Assembly (NCBI GenBank): GCA_050084985.1 | Contig: JBITNC010000001.1 | Location: 143,592,001 to 143,656,000, forward strand | DNA length: 64,000 nt | Source of the DNA: Nageia nagi | Taxonomy: Eukaryota > Pinophyta | Direction: 5' to 3' | Made by a program: the position numbers and the translations under genes | Shown here: positions 34,205 to 47,039 of the stretch, in pieces | Layout: every line of letters starts with the position of its first letter | Position numbering within the stretch: position 1 is the stretch's first letter | Notes under the pieces: model-generated | The model's input: the letters and a program-made list of their open reading frames with translations, nothing else | What the model was told of the DNA's origin: nothing | Database searches by the model: none

Positions 34205-35200
34205 TATCATGGTGGTAATAGATCATATATCAAAATATTCTTCATTTTTTACCTTAGCTCACCCATACAAAGATGTCAATGTTACATAATTATTTCTAGA
34301 TAATATTTTCAAACTCCATGATATGCCTAATACCATTATTAGTGACCATGATCCAAAATTCACTAGTAAATTATAACAAGTATTCTTCGAGATCTAAGGC
34401 ACTCAACTCAATATGAGCTAATCTTATGAACCACATATATATAATCAAATAGATATTATTAATAAATACTTAGAAACATATCTTTGTTATTTTTCTTTAG
34501 CCCAACCATTTCATTAAGTTAAGTGGCTCCCCTTAGCATAATGGTGGTATAATACTTCATATCATACATCCATCAAGATTATCATATATGAAGCCTTGTA
34601 TGGATAACCACCACCCATTGTAGCTTCCTATATCCTTGGAAATACTAATGTTCAAGTAGTAGATACCACTTAACCACTCAATGATATATATACTATATCC
34701 TTTGAAAGAATATCCAAGTTGCTCAACATCTTATGAAATAGTAAGTTGATAAACAATAGGTTGAGAGGGGATTTCAAGAAGATGACATGATTTTTCTATG
34801 ACTTCAACCATTCATACAAATATCTCTCAAGTTAAAAGATCCATAAAATTTGACTCTAAGATTTTATGGGCCTTACAAAATCCTCCAATGCAATAGACAT
34901 GCAACATACAAATTCACACTTCTAACATCTTCCAAGATTCACCTTATTTTTCATGTATACTTCCTTAAAAAGATGTTAGGCTACTAGGACATAATTCATA
35001 TTGAACTACCAAAATTCATCGAGGATGGTTCTATAATGGTTGATTCTAAGATCATTCTAGATTGATGGACATGTCACCTTCACAACCATAGCATTACTAA
35101 AGTTCTTATTTGATGGTACATATTATCCCCTGAGGATGTGACTTGGTAGACTCTCCACTAGTTTGAACAACAATTTTCCAACTTTCAACTTTAAGGGAAA
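34205..35200 (+). pseudogene. Outer chromovirus integrase remainder and chromodomain
   Basis: The integrase core resumes with codons of the first catalytic Asp region (VVIDHISKYSSFF) and continues TLAHPYKDVNV, LFLDNIFKLHDMPNTIISDH and DPKFTSKL, keeping both catalytic Asp. The C-terminal relic near 35040-35190 resembles the ATWETL-QLQQQF end seen in the inner copy. Stops occur but over the first 170 bases there is only one. Confidence 0.78.
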
Positions 35201-35224
35201 AGGTATCTTTTAAGAGGGATGTCA

Positions 35225-35617
35225 TGTTAGGATATCATATCCTAATATTTACTTAGATTATATTAACTAATCAATTAGATTATCAATTTATATTAAATGT
35301 AAGGTGGACCAACATATTTGTAAGGTGAGTTGCCATTTTGTATTAAATGATCGATTAGGATTAAGGTAGGTGGAATATAAATATATTTGGGAGAAGAATA
35401 ATTAGGATCTTGGAAAATATATTCTTTTGAGTTGTAAGGAGGTAGCCACCTCGAAGTGTCGCATGGTTCATTTTGTTATTCAATAAAGTTACTATGTTGC
35501 TATCTTGTTTCATTTTGATTCATATTACTCTTCTATTGTTATTTCAAATTTGCATTAGCTTATGTTTCTCTATTATCTAGCTAGGGGGGAATCATCATTA
35601 GGAAATTGTAAATAGCA
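35225..35617 (+). repeat. 3' LTR of the outer chromovirus
   Basis: It starts 'tgttaggatatcatatccta' after the purine tract and ends near 'aaatagca'. It is collinear with the other three LTRs. Confidence 0.8.
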
Positions 35618-37129
35618 TATGAGTCTTGTTAGGGAGTATTTTTAATATAAAGTTGAATTATTAGTATATTGGTAAGTATTTAATAAGGGTAAGAGGGGTA
35701 GGGGTGTTTAAAATTCACATAATATATCTTACCAACATAGAAAAAAAGAGAGGGGGTTAGTTTGAGGGGTGGGGTTATATTTTATTTTTTATTCAAAATT
35801 TATTATAAATTTAGCTTCTCAAATTCCTTCAACTATCTTAATAACCATTTTCACTTATGTAGTTAGTTATAAACTCCTTTGAATTAGTAAATAATGAATT
35901 ATGAAAAATAAAATAAAATCTTTTATTTTATTGAGAATTTATTTTTAATTCAAATTATATATTTATTTGAAATGAAAACAAAAAGGAATTAAAAAATTAT
36001 ATTTTATTGCGGGGCACTTGATCACCAAAGAAGTTTTAGCTACCTAACTCCAAGTATGCATTCAAGGTACTAATTGCCACCACAAGCTTAAGGTTTCCGA
36101 TATGACTATAATTGCATTGCCTCATTATATAACTTAAATGATATATTACCATGGTCCTCATATTCTAATGATATCCTTTTAATTTATTAATATATTAAAA
36201 TAAAATAATAAAAAAAATAATGATAATCATATCATGAGTAGTAATAACCTAGTAAAAATCATAATGTTTAGTTAGATTCTTAGTCAACATGGTTTCCATA
36301 ATCTTATTTAATATCTTTTAAGTTAGTGTTACTTCTTTAATATCATAAATTAAGAGATTCAATTATCAATATTTATATATCATATGTACCTTATTAAAGT
36401 ATCTTTAATAATTCCACACCCTTCAAGTTTTCCACATCAACATTAAGAGGCCAAGTTTGAAGATTATCAATTTATCATCAAATTCACAATGAAATTTTCT
36501 ATTTAAATAGGTAAAATTTATTGTTTTCATGTCTATTAGCTATATATTTTAGTAAAAGGCTATCCATAGACCATAATTAACCACATACCATGTTCATATG
36601 ATAAAAACCTATCACTATCCCCTCACCCCATCCTTCATTCTAGTTCCCCTTGTATGTGGATCCAACAAATTTCTAGTTATTTTATAGTATGTGCATGTCA
36701 AGAGATTTTTTGTGTGATCATTGTTTTCACTTTCAAGTGAGCTTATTTTTCATGTTACTTTTTAAATAAATACTTTTCAATCCATATTAGGATTCATCAT
36801 TTTAAGTGATTTTAAATAACAAGAGATAAGGTTTTCAATTGGTAAAGGTCTAGATTGTTATAATTTCAAGTGATGAAGGGGTATTGAAAATTTATTTAAT
36901 TTTTTAGTAAAATGGTATAAGGAAAAAAGGGTTATTATTTACTATATAGAAGTATACCATGAGGGGTTTAATAAAATAAAAGAGAAGGTGGTAAATTCTA
37001 AAAATAGGATTTTTTAAAGAATTATATGTATACAAATGTTATGAAGGCTTTTAATTAAGTGAAACCTCCGTGTAACTAGCTTAGATTTCATATATAAACC
37101 TTTTGGTTCCTAACAATACCCTTGTGGGT
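35618..37129. other. AT-rich stretch without a recognised gene
   Basis: No domain, terminal repeat or RNA-like structure was recognised. Confidence 0.45.
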
Positions 37130-38755
37130 TATTACCTTGGTATAATCCCCAATGACTACCTTTTGCACAATTGGATTAGCCAAGTCTAGAGCCCATGCAG
37201 AATGAAGGTTGAAAATATTTAAAACCTCAACAAGGGATATTTCCTACTCCATTTTTTTGACCCTAGGCATGCAAAACAAGTTCTTAACAAAGGACCATGG
37301 ATGTTGTGAAATTCCTTTTTGATTTTGTAAAGTTATAATATAAAGTTCACTATAGATTATGAAGTTATTATTGAAGTCTTAGTTTGGTTCTAGTTCCCTA
37401 ATCTTTTTATTTGCTTTTAGAAATTCCTACATACCTCATTAGAATATTTAGTCATTTATTTTCTTTGAAGTATAGAGGTTTTCTTGGCTCAACCCACTAG
37501 AAGATTGCGTATTAAGGTTACCTCAATCAATACCTTTAGGATTTTATTGATATCAATAATGTAGAGGTTTCCATTTGGTAAAGGGTATTTTATATTAACA
37601 TCATGGATACTTATTGCATCTATCATTCTTCTGCTCAAAGGATTCAATATTTTTCACTTATGGTAGGCAAGTTTAAAGATAAGAATCCTTCTCCACCTCC
37701 TAGGTATGTAGCTTTAGCTAGTTTTAATAAGGGTGGGGAAGAATAATGGACCACTATTACCAACCATTGTATTTGTAAACCCAAGCCATAAGAGCATATT
37801 GTTGTTTCCCATTAGTTTGATCTTGGTGTTTCCTTTAAAGGTGAACCTTCACAAGTTGAACCAGTTGCTTAATCATCTCCAGTTGTTCAATAATCTTTGT
37901 TTATTATTGCACCCTTCAAAGCCTTTTATGGCTTTTATTTGGTCAAGTCCATCATTTTATTTAGTTTTTATTATGCCATCTCCTTTTCATCTTATGGAGG
38001 AGAACCAAAGTTCTAAATCTCATTATTTTCATAACCCACAATGGGATGGCTCTGATGGGCATGCAGATAGGCAGAGATAGATGCTTGAAACTCATCATAA
38101 ATCATCCTTTCTCCTAATTTACAAAAATTCATTTGGATCCTTGAATGATTTAAGTGACTTTGAGGATGACATGGATCTTCAAGATCTTACACCCCTTAAT
38201 TATTTTTATTTCTTACAATATTAAATGATTGATGGACCTAGTCTACAAATATATGATCTAAAGTGGTTTGGAGGATGTTGCTCACTTATATGGTAATATT
38301 AATATTTTATATTTACAAGAAATTAAGATTTTTGACTTCATATTGCAATGTACCTATACTTTTCTCTAGCCAAGGGGTCCCTTCTTCACTGCTAATCATT
38401 CCCTTAGCAGGGGAGGTACTTTCACTTTCATTTACCCATGGTGGCTTTCTAATATTATATCTTGGAGTGTTGACCCTTCAAATCAATTTGTTTGAGTTCT
38501 AATCGGGTTGCATTGTAAACCATTTGGTATTATAAATATGTATCCTTCCAATGATGCTCATCACTATTATGAACTATGGTGATATATTATATTATCCTTT
38601 CCTTTTATCACCTAGGTTTTGTGTGGTGAATTTAATATGGTGGAAAAGCCTTTAGATTCAAAAATCTAGTTACCTATGCATTAGAGCATAAGAGAGTGAA
38701 ATGCTTGTAATTTTTATGAAGAATATGATGGATTGCTTTTAAAAACTATAATTAG
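37130..38755 (+). pseudogene. LINE 5' part: ORF1 and endonuclease
   Basis: Around 37260-37420 is the ORF1 pattern FxHxRHAKQVLNKGPWM followed by a VLVWF-FPNL-like block (the DUF4283-type nucleic-acid-binding region of plant LINE ORF1). From 38260 the endonuclease frame reads GLEDVAHLYGNINILYLQEI, then ANHSLSRGGTFTF, IYPWWLSNIISWSVDPSNQF, FGIINMYPSNDAHHYYELW and VLCGEFNMVEKPLD, matching the apurinic-endonuclease order with the QE and GDFN-type motifs (GEFN here). Several stops and one shift occur. The piece ends where PPR-like sequence begins, near 38755, so it lacks the RT. Confidence 0.75.
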
Positions 38756-38960
38756 TTGGTTTTAAACTAGATTCAATAACCTTTTTAAGTATTCATCTTG
38801 TATGAAACATAATACATATATATTTGACCTTCTTCGCCATGCTAGGCATATAGATGAATCATAAAGAGTTTAAAAATAGCATGAAAATAAAATCTAATGC
38901 AAATATGATAAAAACTAAGAATCAAACTTATTTTCTAAAGCTTGTAACATAACTACTTCT
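38755..38960 (+). pseudogene. PPR fragment fused to LINE
   Basis: 'ttttaaactagattcaataacc' here matches 47040 and 47850 in the PPR array. About 60 bases on, the frame reads KHNTYIFDLLRHARHIDES, the conserved C-terminal HYxCMVDLLGRAGxLDEA segment of plant PPR proteins. The middle of the protein is missing. Confidence 0.55.
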
Positions 38961-39416
38961 CTCTCTTTCTATGCCTTGATATTACCTTTTCATAAAAAGT
39001 ATTATATATAAACCAAGTGCTTCAAGGTTGTATGACTTATAATAAATAAAAATCTATAAGCTTAGTAACAAACAAAAATAAAATACCATGGGGAAGAGAT
39101 GCCATATTTTCCTTATTTTCAACATTTGGATCTATATGATATGTAGTCTCACTTTATCCAAAAATACTTACATAAATTCTTTGTATAATATTAGACATGA
39201 ATACTTTAGGAATATGATCCAATGCATAGAAGTACCTTCAATTTCTTTGTAAGTATTACATTTCTCCATAAATTTTGTTTCAAAAGTACATAATATACCA
39301 AGAAATGAAAAAGCGGGATCCAATGCAAAGAAGAGAAATACCTTACTTTGTCCAAAAATACTTACATGAAGTTTTTTTACAATGTCATCCAAGAAATGTT
39401 GATGTTGTTCTAATCG

Positions 39417-39565
39417 AAATAATAATAATTAGGGTTATTTATAGTAAATCAAATTTAATCAATTAACCATGAAATAATAGAAAATTGATGATATGAAAGA
39501 TGATAATGACCTAATTGACCTTGACCTATCAAAATTAAATTTACAAAAGACACAAATAGTTTACA
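39417..39565. repeat. 150-bp segment shared with 44589-44730
   Basis: Shared landmarks are 'aataataataattagggttat', 'ccatgaaataatagaaaatt', 'gatgaaagatgataat-type' and 'aattgacctt'. The two copies are in the same orientation and flank the Tat-type element, so they may be LTR remnants. Homology does not extend far enough to prove it. Confidence 0.5.
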
Positions 39566-40176
39566 AATAGGTAGAATTAAGTTTCATTTGAACATTCATA
39601 ATTTTTCAACTTGACCTCTAGTCCTCAAGGTATTTGGTTTCCTATTCAAGTTATGGAGAGATTGCAAGAGTGCTATGAACTTGATGGGTGCATTTATTAT
39701 GGATATGCCTTATTATATTACTTCACAATATGATAACTAGTCTCTAGTTATTTGTTCTTCACCTAAGGTGCACTAGGTACTAAAAAATTCATCATATTCT
39801 TATATTATGCATAGATTAGGATATTTTTATGATTTAATTTTTCAAATTGGTCAAAGTTTTACTAAATTTGGAAATATTTTGAAACATAAGGGATAAAATT
39901 TACTTTAATATTTTTGCATGCATAGGAGGAAACAAAACTCATTTTTACCATAGAATTTAAGATAAACTTGATGGGTTTCAAAAACATTTTTAAATTAGGG
40001 GCAAAAATGGGGTGGTACCACTAGAATCTTAGCATCATCGTTGGGATGAAAGTTTTTATAAAATGCATGAAATGATCTTTGCATGGACTATTAAATATAT
40101 TTTCACTTAAAGTTTTTAAAAAACTCATCGTTAATTTAACTAATTAATGGCAACATGAATTTTTGATATGGATGTC

Positions 40177-40245
40177 CCTTCCTTACAAAGGTGCTAAATG
40201 ATAAGATTGACCCTTTCTTACAAAGGCATCAAATGATAAGAATGA
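40177..40245. repeat. 34/35-bp imperfect tandem repeat
   Basis: 'ccttccttacaaaggtgcta' (40177) and 'ccctttcttacaaaggcatc' (40211) start two copies, each followed by 'aatgataaga.tga'. A third partial copy 'cccctttcttacaaagg' is at about 40298. Confidence 0.7.
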
Positions 40246-40599
40246 CCAACTTGGTCTCCCAAGCCACCATGTTTCCATGGATTCTTTGATAAGAGTTCCC
40301 CTTTCTTACAAAGGAGGCCAATGATATGAACATGGATATGAAAAATCATATTTATATGTTTTGTCAAGCATTATTTTGTGATAAGCAACTTTTTACAAAA
40401 ATGAATGAAAGTAAATAAATGAAATACCTTTTTCATTAATTTATCATGATTATGAAGAAACAATAAATTTTTTTTTTTTGGACCATTTAACCAAGCAGCA
40501 TCTTCAGGAACATAGTGGTATTGTTGGATGACTACCTTATTTCATGAAATATTAATATCAAAAGATGAAGAAATGTATATTTTTATGAAAAAGATCAAA

Positions 40600-41863
40600 T
40601 ATAAATTTTTTTCAAATGCATAACATTAATTGGATTATATTCTTCATTACTTTGAATTGTAGATAATCTATATGCACCTTTTCCATAATTTGCAATGATA
40701 ACGTAAGGACCTATTCAGTTAGGTTTGAACTTACCTTCATTTTAATTTTTTAGAGCTTTAGTATTGGCAAAGTTTAATTTTAGGACTAGGTCACAAACTT
40801 TGAACTCTTTAGGCTTGATCTTTTTTCCATAGGATTTTTGGACTCTATAAGGATAAATATGAAGATGTTTTAGAGCCTTAACCCATTTTTCATCTAAGAT
40901 CTCTAGTTGGGCTAATCTATCTTTCCTTCTATCCTCATCGAGAATGAGACCATCTAGTCACACATGAAGAGATGGAATTTCTAACTCAAGGGGAACTACA
41001 ACTTCATCACCATACATTAATGAGGAAGGATTTTCCCCTATATAAGTTATTATAATTATTTTATAGGACCACAAAGCATAAGGGAGTTTTTCATGCTAAT
41101 CTTTACCATATTTTATGAATTTTTTGGATAAGATACTCTTAATAACTTTGTTAGAAGATTCAAATTGACCATTACCTTTGGGATAGTATGGGATAGAGAA
41201 GTTTATTTCAATATGATATCTATTACAAAATTCCTTAACTTCATTACCTTTAAAGCTTGGACCATTATCCATGAATAATTTAGAATGAACACCATATCTA
41301 TAAATGTAAATTCAATAAGAAATTCAACAATCTTACCTCCTTTTGTAGACTTCATGGGTATAGCCTCCACACATTTTATGAATTATTTTGTATTTGTAAT
41401 GATAAAATTATGACCATATTTTGAAACATGGTTAATTTTACCAATAAAATCAAAGTGTCCAAATAGAAAAAGGTGAAGGAGATACAATAGAATGCAAAGC
41501 ATGAGAAGGAAATGGTTGAAGATTAACATTCTTTTTACATTACTCACATTTCTTAATATGTAATTCACAATCTTTGAGCATAGTAGGCTAATAATAACCT
41601 ATTATAAGAAACTTTTAATAAACAAATTTAGCACTTAAGTTTCTACCACATTCACCATCATGAGCTTGATGAAGGGCCATGTCTACTTCAAGCCTCATTA
41701 AACATCTAAGAAGAGCACCATAAAAAGACCTTCTATACATCAAATCACCTATAATGATATACTTGGTAGCTAGCTTTTTAATTTTAATTCTAGCATTATG
41801 ATCAAAGCAAATAGGAACAACACCATCTTTAAGATAACTAAAAAATATCTTGGTACGATTCAC
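40600..41863 (-). pseudogene. Tat-type integrase
   Basis: The zinc region includes ALHQAHDGECGRN (about 41690). The core has HFDFIGKINHVSKYGHNFII (41440, first Asp), LFMDNGPSFKGNEVKEFC (41270, second Asp) and IPYYPKGNGQFESSNK (41180, catalytic Glu). The C-terminus has ENPSSLMYGDEVVVPLELEI and GKFKPN-IGPYVI (GPY motif), then INVMHLKK near 40610. The D-D-E residues are all present; stops are few. Confidence 0.82.
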
Positions 41864-42109
41864 ACATATTTATACAAGTAGCTCCATAACAATGATCTTC
41901 AACAACATTCTCATGAGAAGGCTTGCATATATTTTTTATTGTAAGGATAGTTTCTTCATCTTCTATGTTAATAGGAGCAAGGGAAGAAACACTATTCATA
42001 TTATCAATATACATATTGATGTCTCTTGGAATGTTGTCAATTTTATACTTACTAAAGTAGGTAAGGAGATTCTCAACTATTTCTTTGTATGGTTGCAACT
42101 TGGGATCTT

Positions 42110-42260
42110 TGATGTTTTAGATGTTGGAAACTTGCTTGAAAATAAGTTTAGAATCACCAAATAGTTTTATCCTTTTCACTTTCATAAGTATTACATCTTT
42201 CAAACCTAAAATTAGAGCCTCATATTCTACCATATTGTTAGTGCAATCCAAATTCAAATG
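42110..42260 (-). pseudogene. Second RNase H of Tat type
   Basis: The minus frame reads LDCTNNMVEYEALILGLKD and later KLFGDSKLIFKQVSN, matching the extra RNase H found in Tat elements (TNNxAEYEAL ... GDSxLVxxQV). The upstream part is shifted. Confidence 0.75.
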
Positions 42261-42778
42261 ATAGATATAGGGATAACATCACCATGAAGATTTATGATGA
42301 TAATTCATATCCCTCCTCTATGAATGCATATAGAATAATTAAAGAATAGGTTCCACTAATAATTTTTCATTAAACCAAATAAAACTTACAAGTATTCAAG
42401 CTTAGGAATATAGCAATAGCACAAGAGTGCAGAGGTAGTGCTAGGTTTAGGGTTGTTTTAGCTATCCACTTTATCAAGAAACTCTTTGTGTGTTTTGGAT
42501 ACTTAATTTAATGGATGATTTATAATGAAATATACTATAATATATCCCTTTATCAATTTCTAAGTTATGAATACCAAATAAAACTCTTGAAGTAACATTA
42601 CCCATTTAGCAGCTCTTCCAAACATGTAAGATTTGGATATGAGATATATGAGAGGATCATCCTAAGCTATGACATAGGTTGTATTTCCAAGCATGCAGTG
42701 TCTTAAATTTTCAATTGAAAATACTATAGCAAAATATATTTTTATTGGAGTATACCTTGTCTCATGATTGAGTAATGT

Positions 42779-43045
42779 TTAATTGATATAATAGATTACT
42801 CTTTCCTTATTATTATCATCCTTTTGAGCTAACATTGTGCATAGTGCACTTAATATTTTAGAAACATAAAGTAACAAACTCTCTTTTGAACTATAAGAGG
42901 CTAAAACTTTATCATTAGTAAGGTACCTATTGATGTTATCCAAATCCTTTTGACACTTTTCATGCCAAATGAATTTCTCACCATTCTTTAGTAAATGAGA
43001 AAATGGGGAAGTCATATCTATGAGCTGATAAATGAACCTTATCAT
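42779..43045 (-). pseudogene. First RNase H (gypsy type)
   Basis: MIRFIYQLIDMTSPFSHLLK, FIWHEKCQKDLDNINRYLTN and MLAQKDDNNKERVIYYIN match the connection and RNase H start of Ty3/gypsy pol. The 88-codon stretch is open. Confidence 0.78.
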
Positions 43046-43137
43046 TGCTTGAACTTTTTCTTGAAGAATTTTTTATTCTTAAGAGGAGGAAAATCAATAA
43101 TGGTTGAAACATTCTTAGGATCCACCTCTATACCTAT
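43046..43137 (-). pseudogene. RT C-terminal stub joined to gag
   Basis: GIEVDPKNVSTIIDFPPLKN is the conserved end of Ty3/gypsy RT. It follows gag with no protease or RT core between, marking an internal deletion junction near 43138. Confidence 0.7.
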
Positions 43138-43780
43138 TTAGAAATAATGTTTATCTTCTTTCTTTGGGTATGACTTCTTATAATCTTTTGATTTACTATC
43201 ATATTTAAATTTTTCTATTTCCACTATGCATTGCTCTTTTTGAATCAATCTATGGAAAATATAACTAAAAGGAAAATCCATATAATCCATAGATATAAAC
43301 TTTAATTTGGGAAAAACATTTTCAACAAATATACAAATCATATGTACTTCTGATAAAGGTTGTTTTAACATACTCCAAGTCTTTTGAAACCTCTTAACAA
43401 ACTTTCCTAATCTCTCATTTGGTATTTGCTTAGTTTTCATTAAATCAAAACTAATTTATCTAGGGGCATGATTCTTGAAATGCATATAAAATTTAGATAT
43501 GAAATGTTCATAAGTATTAATTGACTTAGAGGGAAAAGAGAAGTACCAATTTAAAGCATTATCCCAAAGAGTAGTTGGAAAATACTTGGTATTACATTAT
43601 AATTTGCTCCAAACCTTAATTCAAACTTCATCTCAAAAGCCTTGATATAAGCCATAGGGTCTCCTTCTCCTGAATACATATCAAACTTTGGTTCCACTTT
43701 AATATTAAGTGCCTTTTTCATTTTTGATGTCATCATATAAGGGATTTTAATCCCTTAAATTGGTTAGAATGTCTCTGCTT
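43138..43780 (-). pseudogene. Tat-type gag
   Basis: The frame at 43736-43551 reads ALNIKVEPKFDMYSGEGDPM, AYIKAFEMKFELRFG, the retrotransposon-gag start (YxGxxDPxxHxxxF). The piece at 43440-43138 has ERLGKFVKRFQKTWSMLKQP and ends in a basic KKSYPKKEDK run. A frame change near 43550-43440 separates them. Confidence 0.7.
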
Positions 43781-44159
43781 TATCTACCTGTATTCTCACC
43801 ATAAACATTTTCTTCAAATTAGTTGTAGTAGTATCATCAAAGCTATTGACCATAGTAAGAAATTCTATGGACTTGATTTTTGAAATACTTGAGATACAAT
43901 ATTAGTCATATCCAAAAAACCTATGGCTTTTGGCATAATGAGTAGGAATTATAGACCTTGAAAAATCATAATTACTTCCCCAATCACATATATCTATGGT
44001 TAGGGTACAAATTTTCAATGTAAAACCTTACCAATTTGAAATAAATGACTATTAAAGTCCAACACTTTCTTTAAAAATGAAATTCCATAAAATTTCTCCA
44101 ACCCAAAATTTCTTAAAAATGCATACAAATAAACTCAATCTCATATTCTAAAAATAGCC

Positions 44160-44760
44160 TATCACAAATGTTTAAATTTTGGGTAATTTTTTTATCTTGA
44201 AATATGTCACCAAATGGTTGCAAAATATTTTCAAAATTTAGGGCTTTTTAATATGATATTTTTCTACAAAAAAAATTTCAATATTGATTAAAATCTATAA
44301 TTCTAGGTTTTAAAAAATCATAAAAAATTTCAACTATATTTATCTATGGTTTAGACAAAATTTTGCAATGTTATATCTTACCAAATTGACCGAAATGAGC
44401 TTTAAAATTTAGGATTTTCTTCAAAAATGAAATTCACAAAAAATAAATCTTCTTTAAATCCAATAATTTTCAAGAAAAAAAAAATTAAATAATTATCACA
44501 ACCAAAGAGAAAATGAAAACTAATGAAAGAGTCCATAGAAAAATTCAATGTATCAAAATAAAGTTGGTTTTACCAATTGTTATAACTAAAATAATAATAA
44601 TTAGGGTTATTTAAAAAATTAATAATTTAACCAATTTACCATGAAATAATAGAAAATTGATGACATGAAAGATGATAATAACCTAATTGACCTTGAGCTA
44701 TCAAAAATGGATTAACAAAATATATAAACCTATACTTTACCTATGGTGATAAATGAAGGT
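44160..44760. repeat. Dispersed repeat shared with 4505-5200
   Basis: It is the partner of the segment near the left end of the window, and here lies directly 5' (minus sense) of the Tat-type gag. Leader or LTR origin is likely but unproven. Confidence 0.55.
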
Positions 44761-46400
44761 GAAATCCAATCAAAAGAGAATGAAAGATGAGCTTATCCAA
44801 AATATGGAGCCATGAATTTGACCTCAAACTAGTATTAGTGCTAGGAACCTAGCTATGCTTCTTAGTTATCATTTCAAAATACCTCACCCTTTTGCTCAAT
44901 GTCATCGTACCACCTTAGATGCATGGAATCTAGCTTGTGAATAGATAGAATATCATAGGAATGCAAATCTCAGAGGATAACAAAATTCAAAAATGATAGG
45001 TGATGTTAAGAAACATTGGTAAAGATTGATACAAGTATATTGCCACCTATCATGGATTCAAGATTATATCATATCATATCTTTTATTATACATAACCCCT
45101 CCACCTTTATAGGTAATAGGCCTAGTGCTAAGGCTCCTTATTAGGCTTATTATGATGCTAATCTAACTTGTTATCATAAAATATAAAGGTATATGAGAGT
45201 GTATATTGATAAGAGTATTTAAAATTCCTTTATAGGTGTTAACAAAGACATTAAATGCAATGCATAGATAACATTTTAGAGCTTACTTAATTACACCATA
45301 CCAAAATTAGTTTGTAAGCCCTAAATTATTAATTTAATAAATTAATGCTTTTTTATCCATCTAAGCTAAATGTTAAAATAAAAGTGAATAGTTTTATTGA
45401 ATGGAATGATTATAGAGTATAAAAGGAGTGGTTGTATGATAAATTATTAGAAAGTATAAAATCTAAAAAATTTATCCTTTTTTCTCCATGTGAACTAAAA
45501 TTTAAAGTTAAATGAATAGTTTCATGGATTGTAATGATTTTTAGGTAAGCAAATAATAGTTGTACAAGAAATTGTTAAAAGGGGTTCCAACTATTTTAAC
45601 CACTTCAAGGATAGATAATGACTAAAGGAAGTATGTTGTAACCCAAAAGTTAAAGTGAGCAATATGACATGTAATATAGTGTTAAAATATCTCCAATATA
45701 AGAATCTATTATGAGATTTATTGGAGTTAATACAATCTCCTTGGAGCTCTTTTTTATGTAATTTTTTACTATGCATATGTTACATAAAAAGTACATAATA
45801 CATATAAAATACAAACTAAGGATCCAATTCATAAAAAATGTAAAATATATCCATGTATTCATATTAAGAAGGCAAGTGTTAACTCAAAATTGCCTTAAAA
45901 TATTTTACTATATATATATATATATATATGTTTTCTCAAAATTCTCTACTTGCAAAGGTTATTAAATCTATTTTGAATCCAATCACTTGTATTATTTGAA
46001 AATAATTGATGGTCTTTAAATCATACCCATTCTAAGTTACATTTAAAGAATATTTTATGCTCTCTAATAATACTTAAAATAAATTGGTTGATTTATCATT
46101 GGATTTTGAACAACAAGCCTATGCAAGAAATAAAAAATCCTACATAGATTCTAAGTAGTGCTATTATTTTACTTTGTTCTTTTTATCCTTCATCACATTA
46201 AGGATGACACTTATTTAATATTGGACCCAAATGTAGGTTATAAATTTTTCTAACTCTAAGTTGTTCTAAATTGTACATGCATTAAGAAAATAAGTCCACA
46301 CTACAAAATCTAAATGCCCAAGCATGAATAAGAAGTTCAACCATTGTATAGATTATTATAAATAAGGTAAAATGAGGCAAGGAAGGTGAGAAGCACAAGG
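44761..46400. other. AT-rich stretch without a recognised gene
   Basis: No domain was recognised. A (TA)n tract of about 20 bases is at 45909-45929. Confidence 0.45.
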
Positions 46401-46484
46401 CATATGGGTCCATCACCATTTCTTACAAAAACTCCACACTAAAACAATAAGGTTTTATTGGTATGCTATTCATAGTCTTTTTCT

Positions 46485-46860
46485 TTATCTATATACCCAA
46501 GCATGGCCAAGAAGGTCAACCATATATGTATTGTATTTCATTATAGGTGGAAGATTTAGAAAATAAGTGTTATTCTTAGCTATTATTATAATTGCATCAA
46601 GTTTTATTATCATACTATTTATAAATTTTTTTGCTTCATCTAGATGCCTAAGGATGACCAAGAAGGTCAACCATACATGTATTGTATTTCTTTATGGTTT
46701 ATATCTTCAAAAAATAAGTATGATTCTTGGTTTTTTATCATAATTTCATTTAGGTTTTATTTCCATTATATTTTTAAGTCCTTGTTGTTTATCTAGATTT
46801 CCAACACAATGAATAAGGTTAACCATACATGTATTATGTAATTTTATCATTATGGATGTA
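46485..46860 (-). pseudogene. PPR C-terminal fragments (minus strand)
   Basis: The minus frame at 46670-46485 shows HLDEAKKFINSMIIKLDAII and, further on, NTYMVDLLGHAW, the order of the plant PPR C-terminal block in two overlapping repeats. A third 'catacatgtatt(g/a)t' relic near 46830 on the same strand pairs in inverted orientation with 48360-48440. Confidence 0.6.
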
Positions 46861-47039
46861 ATAATCATTCATAAATTGGTAGCAAACCCAAAAAAATGAG
46901 AAAATGAGGGGATTAAGGAGATCAAATTTGCTTGATAAATAGTACTCTCCATAATTATGTACTATGCATATGTTATATTAAAAGTATATATTACATATAA
47001 AATGCAAAATAGGGACCCAATACATAGAAAATACAATTT

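Larger units (their letters stand above)
24988..35617 (+). mobile_element. Outer Ty3/gypsy chromovirus, split by a nested copy
   Basis: The outer element has a 5' LTR (24988-25301, truncated), a primer-binding site, a deleted gag, pol up to 28063, then a second element of the same family (28064-34199). Pol resumes at 34205 and runs to a chromodomain-like end near 35190, a purine tract and a 3' LTR (35225-35617). Chromovirus assignment rests on the gag knuckle type (CxxCxxxxxxPGHxC), RT and integrase order and a C-terminal chromodomain-like block. All coding parts carry stops, so it is immobile. Confidence 0.85.
38961..40480. other. Stretch with local duplications, no gene
   Basis: 'acttt.tccaaaaatacttacat' occurs at 39150 and 39342, and 'gatccaatgca.agaag' at 39218 and 39317. 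39417-39565 is a 150-bp segment shared with 44589-44730. No coding capacity was recognised; it would be the 3' region of the minus-strand Tat-type element that follows. Confidence 0.4.
40490..43960 (-). mobile_element. Tat-lineage Ty3/gypsy element, internally deleted
   Basis: On the minus strand the order is gag (43960-43140), a stub of RT C-terminus, RNase H, a second RNase H of the CTNNxxEYEAL type, integrase zinc region, integrase core and GPY-type C-terminus. Two RNase H domains in tandem are a hallmark of the Tat lineage (Ogre/Retand relatives). Protease and nearly all of RT are absent. Frames carry few stops, so it is less decayed than the chromoviruses. Confidence 0.8.
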
